DNA from: Climacium dendroides | Taxonomy: Eukaryota; Streptophyta; Bryopsida; Hypnales; Climaciaceae | NCBI GenBank assembly: GCA_950106755.1 | Contig: OX467090.1 | Coordinates: 620,001 to 684,000 of the forward strand | Direction: 5' to 3' | Length of the DNA stretch: 64,000 bases | Part shown: in pieces, positions 11,867 to 23,902 of the stretch | Position numbering within the stretch: the first letter of the stretch is position 1 | Layout: each line of letters starts with the position of its first letter | Position numbers and translations under genes: made by a program | Notes under the pieces: model-generated | Seen by the model: only the letters and a program-made list of their open reading frames with translations | What the model was told of the DNA's origin: nothing | The model's database searches: none

Positions 11867-12786
11867 TGTTGATTCGGTCTCATTCTTTCGTCACTTGCTT
11901 CACTTGCCTCTAATAGCCCTATTCCGCCAGGTGATTGTTGACCTGCCTTCTCGTTTTGTAATGTCCACAATGTTTTGCGATGCTCTTCTAACATCTCTTT
12001 ACATGTCTTCAACTCCAACACCAACTTCTCATTCATAGCCTTGAGATTCTCATTCATGGCCTTCAAATTGTCATTCGTTCGCTTCAAAGTCTTGTTATTT
12101 TTCTTGACACTCTCATAGGCATTATCCAAGGGCTTCAAGTTTGGGGTCGGCCTCCAATACAACGTGTTGTATTTGCTCTCCAATATCTCATACTTTGCCT
12201 TGAGGTCATCATGATCTTCTTTGGAGTAACGCACCTCCTTCAACTCCAAATTCTGCTGTTCCAAAAAAAATTTATGCTTAAGGTCTTCCAACTTCTCGTC
12301 TTGTAGTTTGTCCGCAAACTCGACAAACTTTCTGAAAGCCAAAGCACCATGAAGAACGGATGGTGTCATTTTCGTAAATGTATCAGTTATTTGCGCAAGA
12401 GCAGGCGTCAATACAGCCACAACTCTAGCTGTACATGATAGAGAATACGCCGTTCTAAATATCTCGCCAAATCCTGCTGTTGAATTGCCTGAAGTGGAGC
12501 TGCGTCCTTCATTTGTAGTGCCACCTTCATTAGGATTTCCTCCTACATGCTCAGGGCCACCTTCGTTTATAGTGCTCCCTTCATTTCCGCCATTTGTTGC
12601 TTCTCTCTGAATTTCAAATTGATTCCATCGGAGGGAACACTGCAACAAGTTCTCCATCTCTTCTAGTGGAGGCATCTTTTGTAGAGTCTTGAGATCCTCT
12701 GGGCCCAACAAAGCTAGCAACGGATGATCTTGGATAATCGGGGTCTCTTTGTCGTTGTTTACAGCAGCCTCGTCTTGAGAGTCCAT
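11863..12786 (-). CDS. Coiled-coil protein of unknown function (array gene)
   Basis: A 307-residue frame with no recognised domain. Residues 75-105 are a G/N/E-rich low-complexity linker with repeated NEGG words. Residues about 160-285 are strongly predicted by eye to be coiled coil, with heptad-like L, K and E and the repeated phrase LKAMNE. The ATG lies two bases after the stop of the upstream frame (TAAGGATG). Its own stop overlaps the start of the RING frame. The arrangement suggests either re-initiating cistrons or one gene broken by frameshifts. Confidence 0.55.
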   Translation of the reverse strand: MDSQDEAAVNNDKETPIIQDHPLLALLGPEDLKTLQKMPPLEEMENLLQCSLRWNQFEIQREATNGGNEGSTINEGGPEHVGGNPNEGGTTNEGRSSTSGNSTAGFGEIFRTAYSLSCTARVVAVLTPALAQITDTFTKMTPSVLHGALAFRKFVEFADKLQDEKLEDLKHKFFLEQQNLELKEVRYSKEDHDDLKAKYEILESKYNTLYWRPTPNLKPLDNAYESVKKNNKTLKRTNDNLKAMNENLKAMNEKLVLELKTCKEMLEEHRKTLWTLQNEKAGQQSPGGIGLLEASEASDERMRPNQQ

Positions 12787-12788
12787 CC

Positions 12789-13256
12789 TTACATCTGTCG
12801 GTTGAGTTGGATGCTCTTCATTTTGGTTTGGTGAAGTCCGAATTGCATTTTCAGGTCTGGATAGTAGGCTTGGTTTTTTCCTTGATTTAGGAGACGGAGG
12901 GACATAAAAATGATGTCTTGTGCTGTGTCTGCTAAAAACCGGTCAATACAAGCGTGAGCCTCCTTCACGTCTTGAATGTCTTCTCTATCTTCAATGTCTT
13001 TTATAGGATCCTCTTCTTGGTGCTTCTGTGACATCGATGTAGATCCATGTTCTGTTGGCCGAGGGAGCTTCATTGCAACGTTGCTTTCTGGCACCCCTTC
13101 TAACACGTTTTGTGTAGGGTTCAAATCCGTCGGTGGAGTCAAAAACACCTCTCCCTCCACATCGTCCACAAGACAAGTGCTTCCTTTTGTAGGGTCCCCC
13201 ATACAAACCGGTTCTACCGCCATTTTCTTTCCATTCAGTACTTCCGTACGACGCAC
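12789..13256 (-). CDS. Unknown acidic protein, in frame with the preceding ORF
   Basis: This 155-codon stretch begins directly after the TAA (13259-13257) of the upstream frame and stays in the same phase. Its first codon is GTG, so it is best read as the continuation of the 13814 protein beyond a single in-frame stop. The sequence is acidic in the middle (EEDPIKDIEDREDIQDVKEA) and has no recognised domain. If the TAA were read through or absent, the joined product would be about 340 residues. Confidence 0.45.
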   Translation of the reverse strand: MRRTEVLNGKKMAVEPVCMGDPTKGSTCLVDDVEGEVFLTPPTDLNPTQNVLEGVPESNVAMKLPRPTEHGSTSMSQKHQEEDPIKDIEDREDIQDVKEAHACIDRFLADTAQDIIFMSLRLLNQGKNQAYYPDLKMQFGLHQTKMKSIQLNRQM

Positions 13257-13814
13257 TTAGATTTCAAGAGGGATCTGAATTGATTCCACAGCATCCTCTA
13301 ATGCTTTCTTTTTTTCACTTGCTTCAGGAAGTTGCGCCTTCGGAAGAAACATATCAGGGATATGTTTCTGACGTCTGCCAATCGCAAGTGGCAATGTCGC
13401 TATCGTAGGATACGTACTCCAATCCACTTGACGGCCCAGTATGAGTTCAGCGTAAACCATGCCTGCCAAGCTGTAGTTAATTTTGCCCTTGCTCATAGCC
13501 TTCTCCGAAAATAAGGCCTTCCACACTTCCATCGAACGGTGCACAAAATGATCATTGAGGCAATTCAATGGTTTAAAACAATATTCACGGGTGTGAAGAG
13601 GGTGACACTCTCGAGGCCACAACTTCCCAATGTGATACATTTTCACGTATTTGCGGCACAATTTAGAGGTCCAATACTCCACATCCTCTTTTTCCCAACC
13701 CGTCTCAGCCTTGATGCTGACGTCATCCAAAATGTCAAACCGTAGCTCATGACCAACGCCCTTCGACTTTGACTTCTTCTTGCCTTCAGTTGCAGCACTA
13801 CTTGCCCCCGCCAT
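13257..13814 (-). CDS. Array protein N-terminal domain, paralogue of the 17078 gene
   Basis: A 185-residue frame begins at an ATG 279 bp downstream of a TATA box in the right P2 promoter cluster. Residues 2-20 are K/S-rich. Residues 35-130 align with the protein begun at 17078. Shared signatures are GW, CRxYVKMxHIxKL, then a region ending in VDW and PT. A tryptophan after KL in this copy is a TAG stop in the 17078 copy. The domain is not one I recognise. The two genes point away from each other across a 3.3-kb spacer, so they look like a divergently transcribed paralogous pair. Confidence 0.6.
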   Translation of the reverse strand: MAGASSAATEGKKKSKSKGVGHELRFDILDDVSIKAETGWEKEDVEYWTSKLCRKYVKMYHIGKLWPRECHPLHTREYCFKPLNCLNDHFVHRSMEVWKALFSEKAMSKGKINYSLAGMVYAELILGRQVDWSTYPTIATLPLAIGRRQKHIPDMFLPKAQLPEASEKKKALEDAVESIQIPLEI

Positions 13815-14069
13815 GACTGCTTGATTGTCGAGTACTCACTTGCAATTTTAGAATGGAAATTTCCAATAAATAATCCCCGTTCTCTCAAAATATATAATGT
13901 GCTTCACTGTCTCCAAACGTATGTAAGTAACCAAGGACCAAAATCCAATGTAGTATGATCAAAATATGACCCCTACTCTTCACCACATAGGAGCAACTAG
14001 CACGTGAAGCAATAGTAGCACATTCGACGTGGCAGTGATTCCCAAATGGAAGAGTGAAAGTGAGGAAAT

Positions 14070-14312
14070 GTGTGTTGGCCGTCCGCCAATATACCCGTCC
14101 GCTCCCAGACCTAAAAGAGGCCCGGGACCGGACCTATCCCGGACCACGCGAACGTGGCCCGAGCTGGCGGACGGGCGGACGGAGCTGCCCCGTCCGCCGC
14201 CGAAGCGGACGGCCGGCGGCCGGGCGGACGAAGCTACCCCGTCCGCCGACCAAGCGGATGACCCGACTGCGTCCGACCGCCCCGTCCGCCCCATCCGCCT
14301 AGCCCGTTGCCT
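14070..14312 (-). promoter_or_regulatory. CGGAC-cluster promoter P2 for the 13814 gene
   Basis: The cluster is rich in GTCCG and CGGAC words, many as inverted pairs. Read on the minus strand it ends in GGGTATATTGGCGG, a TATA-like box at 14088-14093. It is about 279 bp upstream of the ATG at 13814. An inverted copy lies at 5985-6262. Several similar clusters in the window precede unrelated genes, which supports a promoter role. Confidence 0.65.
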
Positions 14313-15101
14313 ATTATTTCAAGGCGTCCAAATTTTTGACAATTTGGCATGAAGCCTAGGATTCTTCTCGTCCGCCTTTACTTATTGTCATTTTTTGGGG
14401 GTCAATTAAAGTTTCAGCATCCTATGCTTTTCTCATTAACCCAGAAAATAAGAAATAGACAAGTTATAATCAGATTTTAAATAATCATTTAGAGTTCTTT
14501 GAAGTTTACAGTGAGACCCTAAACCCTAGAACCCTAGAACCCTAAAACCCTCAACTCTTAGTCTCCTACATTTCAGATTACGCCATTGTTTTGAGCAAAT
14601 TGTAAATTTGTAATATTCATTTGAAATTGTATGCATACAAATTTTAACTAGATATAAAGGATATTATTTATTTATTTATTTTTTCATCATGTAGGATATT
14701 TCGAAGGGAAAGAAAAAAACAAAAACATGATCAATATTAGTGATGAAGTGAAACGTTATAATTCCCAATTGACCAAATTGAGATGGTGCTACAATCACAA
14801 CAATTACTTCAAGGGGTTTGGTTTTGGTTCTAGTTTTGAACGTCATGGACAATTTCCATTGACTTCAAGGTGTTTTGTACATATGGACTTATAGAGAAGC
14901 CAAAAATGTATATAACTTATGCATGTCACACACTGCAACGCCATGTTTGTACTGTATTTTGTAATGCCCTTTTTTGATTAGGATTGTTTTAAAAGTAAGG
15001 ATATACAAAGAGTGTAAGACTTCACAACATTTCTGAAATTAGTAGAACCGTAAAATCCTTACTCATTGTGAAAAGTATTATAATCTTCTAATCCATAAAA
15101 G

Positions 15102-15134
<33 letters not shown>

Positions 15135-15225
15135 TTGTTTTGTTTTGTTTTGTTTTTTGTTTTTTTGTTTTTGTTTTTGTTTTTTGTTTTTTTTGTTTTT
15201 TGTTTTTTTTGTTTTTTGTTTTTTC
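15102..15225. repeat. (TA)n followed by (GTTTT)n-like low-complexity tract
   Basis: A TA run at 15102-15130 leads into about 95 bp of G-spaced T runs. The left arm has the inverted counterpart as AAAAC-rich sequence at about 5126-5178, with a different length. Both are slippage-prone. Confidence 0.85.
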
Positions 15226-16196
15226 TTGGAGAATTTGCAATGTGAAGCAATAAAAAAAATTTAGTTTCTATTTGTATAATGTATAAGTTCTTCTTTTATC
15301 TAAGCCTGGGTTTATACTGTGCCTAAGGCCGGATGAAAGTCCAGCCGGATTTGCCTTCGATCCATTCTTCAATCCGGCCCCAATTTTTTCCATCCGGCCC
15401 TACTTAATCTAAAGTCTAAACCCCTTGGGCCGGATTTTCAATTCATGTGCTCTTCAATTTTATCAAGGCTTAATTAAAAAACGTCAATAAAAATATGCAT
15501 GTTTATCTTTTATTTCTTTTTTAATTAAAAACAAAGATTTTTTTCTTTTGTTTCATTTTTCTTTTTGTTTCTATACATTTTATTTCTAAAATACAAAAAT
15601 AAGTTTATTTATTGATTACTTAAAAATAAAATAAAAATTTAATATTTTGGTTTTCCTCTTATATAGAATATGCATTTGTAATCAACATATTTAATGCTAA
15701 AACATAGGTACTTTATTGTAGTCACTTAGATGATTTTCCTTTAAAATTAAATAAAGTAAATCCATAAGGGAGTTGCTCTAAGAACACCCGTGCTCTAAGA
15801 GTGATCATGACGGAGAGGTACATTTTGCTTTAGTGAATGTACTAGCACATTTTAGGACATGGTCACTTTTAATGACCGTTGCCTTTCAACTTATTCGCCC
15901 TCCATAACTAATTACAGAATGATTTAAAAAATATGAAGGAAATCAAGTCACCAAAAAAATATGAGGATGAAGGGCCTAACGTGCATTTCAAAATCTACTC
16001 TACAATTTTTTAAATGAATCTTTAATGTGGTTTTTTCTCCAAGAGTTAGTGTATTTGAGGCTCATTTCCAAAAGCCCTCAACACTATGAAAGTCAAGTTT
16101 GTGATGGAAACTCTTGTACAAAATCTTGAATAAGAAAATCATAATCAATCATTTTGAAAATTGGATTTTTGATGCTAAAGTTAGATTTAAAATAAA

Positions 16197-16197
<1 letters not shown>

Positions 16198-16248
<51 letters not shown>
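16198..16248. repeat. (TA)n microsatellite
   Basis: About 25 TA units in the right arm, the expanded counterpart of 1907-1931. Confidence 0.95.
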
Positions 16249-16252
<4 letters not shown>

Positions 16253-16509
16253 ACTAAGAATAGCAACTTGGTTAAGTATTATTAGACTTAGAATCTCTAT
16301 TCTCATAGATAATTTTCTTTCTTATTTAGTATTTAGGACGCTTTAATTCATTTAATTAAGATTTGTTATGAGATTTCAATTTGTTTTCATCAATTTTTTT
16401 TGAGATTTCAACTTATGTCCTGTTATAAATTCTGAAAATTTCACTACATGCCATATTTATTTTATTTTTTAATTAATTTTTAACGAATCTGACTCAAGCA
16501 TGATGAACT

Positions 16510-16900
16510 TCAATGTGTATAAGAACGGCCCGTTCGTCGTCCGCTCGTCCGCCGTCCACCTGTCCGCCCGTTCGCCATCCGCCGTCCGCTGTCCGTCCTC
16601 CCGTTCGCTGTCCGTCCTCCCGTCCGCTGTCCATCCTCCCGTCTGCTGTCCGTCCGCTATCCATCCGACAGTTGGCTGCCCGCTGTCCGTCCGCCGCGTG
16701 GTCAGAGCGTCCGTCCGCGGGCTCCGTCTGATGCAGTCGTCCGCAGTCCGTCGAGGCTGTGCGATTGGACACGCCGGGGCATATTGCCCGTCCGATCTGG
16801 CGGTCGGCCCGTCCGCCTGTCGGATTTGGGCAGTGATGTCAGCATCGGTGGACGGTATAAAGAGGGGCACGGACGGCCCATTCCGCGCAGTTGTTTCCCT
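16510..16900 (+). promoter_or_regulatory. CGGAC-cluster promoter P1 for the 17078 gene
   Basis: The cluster contains tandem-like CCGTCCGCTGTCCGTCCTC words at 16580-16660 and many GTCCG units. A clear TATA box (TATAAAG, 16856-16862) follows, 222 bp before the ATG at 17078, which has a good context (ACCATGGC). The left copy (428-720) is inverted. Confidence 0.65.
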
Positions 16901-17077
16901 TGCGGAGTGGGCAGATCCAGTGCCAATTGGTATCTGTGAGCCCCTTCCGACTTGGAGCGTGAACAACTGTGAATGAATTAACTTAATTTTTTGTAATCTC
17001 TTCATCACCTTCTCAATTATAGAAATTGTAAACTTCTCACTCAAACATTGCATTCGGTGCGGAAAAGAAGGATTACC

Positions 17078-18166
17078 ATGGCTCCAAAAGGATTTCCCAA
17101 TCCGCTGAAGAAGAGTACAAAGGGAAAATCACAAGACATGGATTGGGACGCCTACTTCAACCACTTTTGTGTAGCTGAAGAGGGATGGCAATACGAGCCC
17201 AAAGCAGTATGGACTTGCACAACGTGCCGAGAGTATGTGAAAATGTCACACATTGCGAAACTCTAGCCAGCAGATAACACGGTTGTATTAGAGAGACAAG
17301 TAAGACAGTGGGAAGGTCCCATGAACACTTGCAAGAGTGAACATTTCAAGCAGAGATACGAGGAGATTTGGGCATCTTGCGGTCTAGGTGCTTCCAAACC
17401 AAATATCATGAACTATTCCACCATGGCAATGATTTGGGCGGAGATTGTACTCCAGAAAGATGTAGATTGGCGTACGGTGCCTACAAAGGACAAGAAGACC
17501 AAATTGAGCTGTGACAAAGCGGTGATAGACACCAATTGGGTTGGCCCAAGCGATTGCATGCCGGAGTGGTCTAATCAGGGTCAATTTGGATTTCCTCCGG
17601 AACCATTGCCAGATGCAGAGGACAATGATGATGATGACGAAGAAGACTTACCACCTCCACCTCCACTTCCACAAAGGCACATACGTCGAGAAGAGTGCGA
17701 AGACTTGAACTTCCAAAATCAATTGCGAGAGGCAACAAGAAATAGTATTTTGGATCAAGGTCGCCCACGTCAACAACGGTCACCACCTCGTCATCATCGT
17801 GATGTGCGTTGCCCGCAATATGGAGGAGGAAGTTTGCATTTTAGCCCTGGCCCCCACGATGACTTCCAAAACATACGAGGAAGCCATGGAAGCACAAGGT
17901 TCACGGACTACGGTGGATCTCAATATGGTGGGTCGCAATTCTATCCGGGGATGGAAGGGCCGGACTCATATGGGCCTTGTGGAAGCTCATACTACACCGG
18001 CTCAAGCGAACGAGGGACAAGAGGGGCTGAGGCAAATGCATCACCTCCTCCACCTCCACCATTTGGGGGTCCATACTTCTCCGATTACGGACAAGGAGGG
18101 TCTGGCGGATATAGGCGATGTGGTGGCTTCGGTCCCACACCCGAAGGTCGAAATGACGATAGTAGT
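17078..18166 (+). pseudogene. Array gene split by CACTA insertion; N-terminal paralogue of the 13814 gene
   Basis: The frame runs from the ATG at 17078 with one premature TAG at 17264-17266, where the paralogue has tryptophan, to the CACTA insertion at 18167. It resumes after the element at 31085 and ends at a TAG at 31097-31099. With one AGT copy removed, the insertion lies only four to five codons before the natural stop. Residues 1-140 carry the shared unrecognised domain (CREYVKM, VDW). The C-terminal half is disordered: an acidic DDDDEED stretch, polyproline runs, and glycine/tyrosine-rich YGGSQYGGSQ repeats. In the current allele the last residues are replaced by HYKKT from the transposon end. 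Function unknown. Confidence 0.7.
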
Positions 18167-18574
18167 CACTATAAGAAAACGTAGTTTTTTTGGATGTCAC
18201 AAAAAACAGGCATCTGTGTTTTTAAAAACGTGTTTGACATCGACGTTGATGTCCTCTGAAATCCGTCAAAAAAGAAACGTCCAAAACATGCTAAAATTTT
18301 TGTAAACGTCACCAGTAACATGACGATTTTTTGTGACGTCAAAAAAATTCAAGGCCTCCAAACTTCTCTATGTGTGACATGTGGAGGGGTCCAAAATGCC
18401 AACTCAACTTTTGTTTGGGCAGTTTTTGCCACGTGTACTTTTTTACCCCCAACCCCTTCTTGCCCGGGACGGTGACGTGGACCCCTTTCAAATCTAACGT
18501 GGCATTTTCTGACGTGGACATGCCACGTCAGATGCCACGTCAGCAATATTGGGTGAGTTCAAATTCTAAAGTCT

Positions 18575-19143
18575 TGTTGTTCATGACGTCTCATAAAACG
18601 TAGACGTGTCCATTTTGACATCATTGTGAACAACCTTTATGTCATGCAAAACAGGAAAGTTTATTTGAAAGAAGCATACATAGTTCTCTTCAACAACACT
18701 TTACGTTCTGGGAGACATCTTTCGAGACATCTCAATAGACATGGCTGCTGTTTCACAACACTTCCTAACATTCAAGATGACATTGGACATTTAGGCAATG
18801 ACAACTACTGCAAGGAAATGTATTGTTCATGTGAGTGTCTCAAAAAACATGGTATGTAACGCAGATGTTTCATAAAACGCAAGCGTGTCCACTATGACAT
18901 AATTTTAAACAACCTCTATGTCATGCAAAATTGGGTAGTTTTTGTGAAAGAACCATACATAGTTCCCTTCAACAACATTTTCCGTTGTGCGACACATCTT
19001 TGTTGACATCTCAATAGACGTGGCTTTTGTTTCACAACACTCTCTAAACATTACAGATAACATTGAACCCGTAGCGAATGACAACTACTGCAAGGCAAAG
19101 TATTATTCATGTCAATGTCTCAGAAGACACAGTATGTAACGCC
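18575..19143 (+). repeat. Two tandem ~279-bp subterminal repeats in CACTA
   Basis: Units at about 18575-18853 and 18854-19143 share long matching stretches, such as TCATAAAACG, GTGTCC, TATGTCATGCAAAA, CATCTCAATAGAC and TGACAACTACTGCAAGG. Each unit contains several ACGT core words. They lie in the 5' subterminal region. The remainder of 19144-19627 shows no gene. Confidence 0.8.
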
Positions 19144-19627
19144 AATGTCTACTACCTTGTTGTTTTCTGACGTTTACATTGGCATAAGAATAAACAACTT
19201 CCGTGCTTAAATTAACTACAACATTGTACAATGCTATGTCACAGACAACAAATTCGAACATCGATTCAACATCGACATTTGTTTTTTATTAAGCATATAA
19301 CCATGCCTACATTACATGAAAACATATAGTTTTTTTGTTGTCAATAATACACAAACGTGCTAAGGCAAAGGTACAAAACTAATATATCAGTAAGTAGTGG
19401 CTACTTCCAAGCAATCCTTAGAAGTCAAATGTTCACATTCTTTCTGTCTACCTCAACCCCCTCTCCCTCGATTTATCTTCCCACTACCACACTCCCTCAC
19501 ACAAACCATGACATACAAACACGTTTCTTGAAACATCATGATCAACATGGTGTGCTGTAAAAGATGTCTCCGCCAACACACTCAACGTCTTCAACAACAT
19601 CAACAAATCATCATCAGTGACACTAAA

Positions 19628-22600
19628 TCACTTTTTCCGAGGTGGCACAGGCTTCACAATAGACACCTGCATCAGTCCACCACCTTTGACATCATGAGTG
19701 AATTTATTCATCGTACAACATGAAAACAAAAAATAGACAACCTCTTCAGCTACCTAAGTTTAATTGATCGGCACACTAAAGAACCAAAGGATCAAAAGTT
19801 TAAAATGAGTGCAACTGACCTTGGTGGCAACTTGGGGAGGTTTGGGTGAGACAACTGCCTTTGGTGCATTTGGGTTTGTGGTGGATGTCTTCTGCGGTGC
19901 TTTCACTACATTTTCGGATGCTAAGCTCTTCACTACACGATGAGGCCTCCCTGGTGAATATGTCGGTGCTTGATCATCCTAATGCAACATACATTTGAAA
20001 ATGACAAATTCTGAACCCAATGTAACTGAAGTCATTCAAATCCCTCACATTTGATGTCATAAAGACATCTGTGGTGACATAACAGAGCATTTGCATCAAT
20101 GTCACACAAAACACATATCTAGCATGATACAAACTTCATGTTCAACAAAGGAATGGTTAGAATACTTTCAAGAAAGTATAAAGTGGCACACTTGGATTAC
20201 CTCCTGTGTAGAAGAGCTCTGGGTTTGACGTGCAACGCCTTTTGCCGTGCTTTTTTTGATGCTTGTTGTGGGTAGCGCGTATGCATCGTCTTCTTCCTCT
20301 TCGATTTCTCCTTCTTCGACTATGGCAACAACATCTGCAGATTTGGAGTCCTCTGTAGACATTGGCTCCACGACGTCTGCTGTCACATCAGTGCCCACTA
20401 CATCTTTGTCTGCACCAGCAACAACAACATCGTCAACAACATTCTCCTCAACAGGAATAGGGTCAGCATCGACGTCGTCTGCAATAAAGATTGCCTTCTC
20501 CGGATCAGGGGCCGAAGACTTCAACATTGGTAGAAGTAAGTCTGATTGCACCGTGGTCCAAGTTGCCGTTCCCTGTGACATTGGCTCCGTTCCTGCTAAA
20601 CCCTGCACAGATGAAGGAGGTTGCACTATGTACTGGACTGATTGCTGACTTGCCCTTCTTTTTTCCTCTACGAAATCCTTCAACATCTCCTCGATCCGTT
20701 CTTGGGATGATGTCACTTTGTCTTCCAATCGCATCATGGAACCCTCCATCTCCAACATGCGTGTACGCACTTCTTCAAGCTCCTTGCTTGCATCATATCG
20801 ACCTTTGTTTTTCTGTTCGCTAATGCGCTTCAACTCCTTTGCCACTTCAGCATCAATCTCATCATCAAGCGGTTCACGTCCCAATACCAAAGTCTACAAT
20901 ATCAAATCACATGCATGAACATCAAAGAAGGTCACTACATACAAACCATGTTTTGAATATAGAAAATGTAACACATGAGTGTAATGAAACGATGAAAGTG
21001 ATATTGGAGGGAAGAATATGCATTTGCACTTTGTTAGTGTTAAACTACTCAATCATGCTCTGTCTATGAAAACGTCCCATAAAACACTACTTGTATGAAA
21101 AGACATCCTTTAAAACATATGAAGTTCTTAGAGACATTTTCTAAAACATGTGACGTCTTCATTGACATCGTCTAAAACATGTGACTTCACCAAAAAAATT
21201 GTTCAGAACATATAACGTCTTCAAAGACGTTGCATATAACATGATTTGATATACATGACAAGAACAATACACATGTAAAAATGCATCAAAGATAGATGAC
21301 TGCACAATAAATTGAACATGGTGGCAAATGCAGTTCATAAGTACTTACCAAACGTGATGTGACTTGCCTCTCAACAATCTTCATCTGTGACGTGCTTGAT
21401 CCTTTACCTTTTGAGATCGCATGCATTTGTGCTGACTTTGCTTGTGCAGCTTCGGTATGCCGCATCTCAACCAACCCCTTCCAATATGTGTCGTTGAAAT
21501 CAGCTGGCATTGGCTTCTCTTCATCAATTAGCTGGTTCATCTTAAACCGCAAAGTGATGAGTGACTTTATTATGATACGGCTAAGAAATTTTTCACTCAC
21601 GCGATTCGATCGACCTATTGTACTCCAATCTGCAAATCTCATTCACTCATTACTTTCGCCCCATGCAAAAGCAAAGACATTTAGGCAATAGCCACTCCCA
21701 CAAAATCATTAAACACGTCATATTCCAAGGCTTCAAGTTCATGCACAACCGTAGGGGACAAAAGCAAAAGTTGTTTGCAGATCAAACTTGATTAAAAAAA
21801 ATCACGTCAGGGAAAACATTCAATATGACGTCAACTAAAACACAATATCTGATTAAATAGACGTCATCGAAAACATCCACTTTGACATCCACATGTCGTA
21901 CAAAACATCACTGTAAACGCAATATTTGCTTTTATAGATGTCATTTTTAACGACATAACATTCCAATTAACATGCATTATTATAAGAATGAAATTTATTT
22001 TGGAAATACCTGAATACAGCCACTTAAACAACATATGTCTCAATTCCTTAGATTGACCCTCCCAACCTGTTCTTGGGTTAAGGGACTTGGCATACTTGTT
22101 CACATCCTTTGACAATGCATCCTTCATTGCTCCATGTGGCTCCCCGTTTGCATCTAGTTCAATGGGTTTCTTCATTGCTTTTTTAGCCTTGCCTTTTCTC
22201 AACTTCTCATTGTTTGTTGCTTCAATGATGTCATCTGTGTTGCCTGACTCTTCCTGGCCTGAACCTGTCTCATATCCTCGACTATAGAAACCAATACATA
22301 AGAACTCATTGATGATTTTCTACAGCTAAAAAGCATCTTTACAAACGTCAAGTTTGACAAGATACACGTCAATGTTGACATAGAGATGAACTTGAAGGAT
22401 GTCACAATTGACGTCATGCAAAAAAACGTCTATGATGTCCACTTGAACATTGACCATGTTTATAATAACACTAAATTTTGAAGATAATTTGACTACGTCT
22501 CACTATGAACGCAACCTTACAACACCACTTGTCACTCCTGACATCATTCAAAACATGGTAGGGAACAAAAGCTATGATCTTTAAAAAAAACAAGATTTAC

Positions 22601-23902
22601 ATTATTACCTCCAAGATTGCTCCTTCAATCGTCCGCTCTGATCGTCCTCATCTGTTGGAGACCCGCGCTCCTCATCTTCTTCTTCTTCGCTAACCTCAAC
22701 AAGCACCTTCTTCTTCTTAGCTGGTGGAGAGAATTGCCGTGCAGGACCCTTCCCACGTCGATCAGGTACCTCTCTGACATCCTCCCGATTCTTCGACCTA
22801 CGTTCATTCAACGCTTGCATGCGAGGTTCTTCACTGTCATACCACGGACTCCCACGCTGTTCAATTTTCCGCTTGCCAATGTTTCCCTTCGCCATGGCTT
22901 CTTGTGAATCTCTCCACAACACGAAGAATTGAACGTCCTACAACAACAATGAAGAAAGACAACAATTAATTTGTATTGAGACAAAAACAACTCTCTTTTC
23001 AACACAATTGCAATAACAACTAAGATGAATTGAAAATGAAGCAAAACAACAAAGACAAAACAATGCAACAAGTTCTATAAAAACAACCGCAATGCAACAA
23101 GACACCCACAAATTAAAATCACCGTTCAAAGAAACACGTTGGTGAAGACAAGATAAACACAAAGAGAACATGCAAAAACAAGGGACGTCTCAATAAACTA
23201 ATGCTGAGGGGGGTCAAGGAATTAGAAGACGGGCAGGGTTTTCCAAACCCTAGCCGCCGCAGGCCGGGCCCTCTCCCATCTGACGGCCGCACGTAGCCCG
23301 CGGCCGGGATGGGCGGCTAGATTGCCGGCCAGGCATCTGGGCCGGCTGGCCCGCCTGGCCAGAGCCTGGGTAGGCTGCCGAGGGGGCGGCCCGGTCCGGC
23401 CCCCACAACCGTGGCCGGGTCCCTATGGTCGCGCGCCGCCCCCCAAGGTCGTGCCCCCTCCACCGTCGCTCCACGGCTGCGCCTGCAGGGAGCGGCGGCG
23501 TGTAGGTTGGGGCACAAATCCGTCAGCCTTGGTTGATGGATTTCTGAATCATTTGCTTGGGTGGGTTAGCGAACTCCAAATCACAATCTACTTTTCAAAA
23601 AATTTGAAATTGTAAAGAATTGAAGCAACAACATTGCATCTCACTTGTTTTGTAGGGTTTGCGGAGTAATCGGAGGTGGAATTTTCTTCATCATTTGTTG
23701 GAGTGATGACTCCCTCCTCTCCCTCTACTACACGTTGTTTCAGTGAGCTCTTCAGCTGAGACTGCCCTGCACATTGAGATACAAGATTTCCAAGCACCAT
23801 TGCTACCTCTGTCTCTACAAGGTTCACTTCATTTGCCTCTACCGAAGTGTTTGCAAAACGAACAACCTTAGTGCGCTTTGGTGATACATAGTGTTGTGCC
23901 AT
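19628..23902 (-). CDS. TNPA-like CACTA accessory protein, seven-exon model
   Basis: The seven exons fit GT-AG rules and keep frame: 23902-23645, 22937-22609, 22281-22010, 21629-21349, 20893-20201, 19978-19820 and 19666-19628, about 676 residues. Exons 1-3, and the start of exon 4, have clear homologues in the second CACTA copy, which supports the model. Exon 2 is rich in charged residues with a PPAKKKK nuclear-signal-like patch. Exon 3 has KKPIELDANGEPHGAMKDAL and a WEGQ region. Exon 5 has a coiled-coil segment (KELEEVRTRMLEMEGSMMRL). This layout resembles plant transposase family 24 / TNPA proteins, which bind subterminal repeats; the assignment is by resemblance only. The intron at 23228-23520 is unusually GC-rich. 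The gene is divergent from TNP2. Confidence 0.65.

Larger units (their letters stand above)
14078..16987 (-). repeat. Right arm of large imperfect inverted repeat
   Basis: Reverse complement of 367-6260 without its solo LTR and extra 0.8 kb. The arm spans the whole intergenic space between the divergent 13814 (minus) and 17078 (plus) genes and contains both of their promoter clusters. This explains why the left copy has two outward-facing promoters. It contains telomere-like CCCTAAACCCTAGAACCCTA (near 14517). I see no gene between 14312 and 16500. Confidence 0.85.

Noticed and set aside
10898..13814. Viral origin of the RING, coiled-coil and kinase-like genes
   Set aside because: No viral hallmark genes were seen, and TATA promoters and plant repeat context surround them. 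The idea cannot be supported from this window.
367..16987. Whole inverted repeat as one transposon with giant TIRs
   Set aside because: No target duplication at 366/16988, and the arms correspond to an intergenic promoter region. An inverted duplication is simpler.
23228..23530. Open frames in the GC-rich block within the CACTA intron
   Set aside because: Low-complexity G/R/P/A translations on both strands. It lies inside an intron defined by consistent splice phases.
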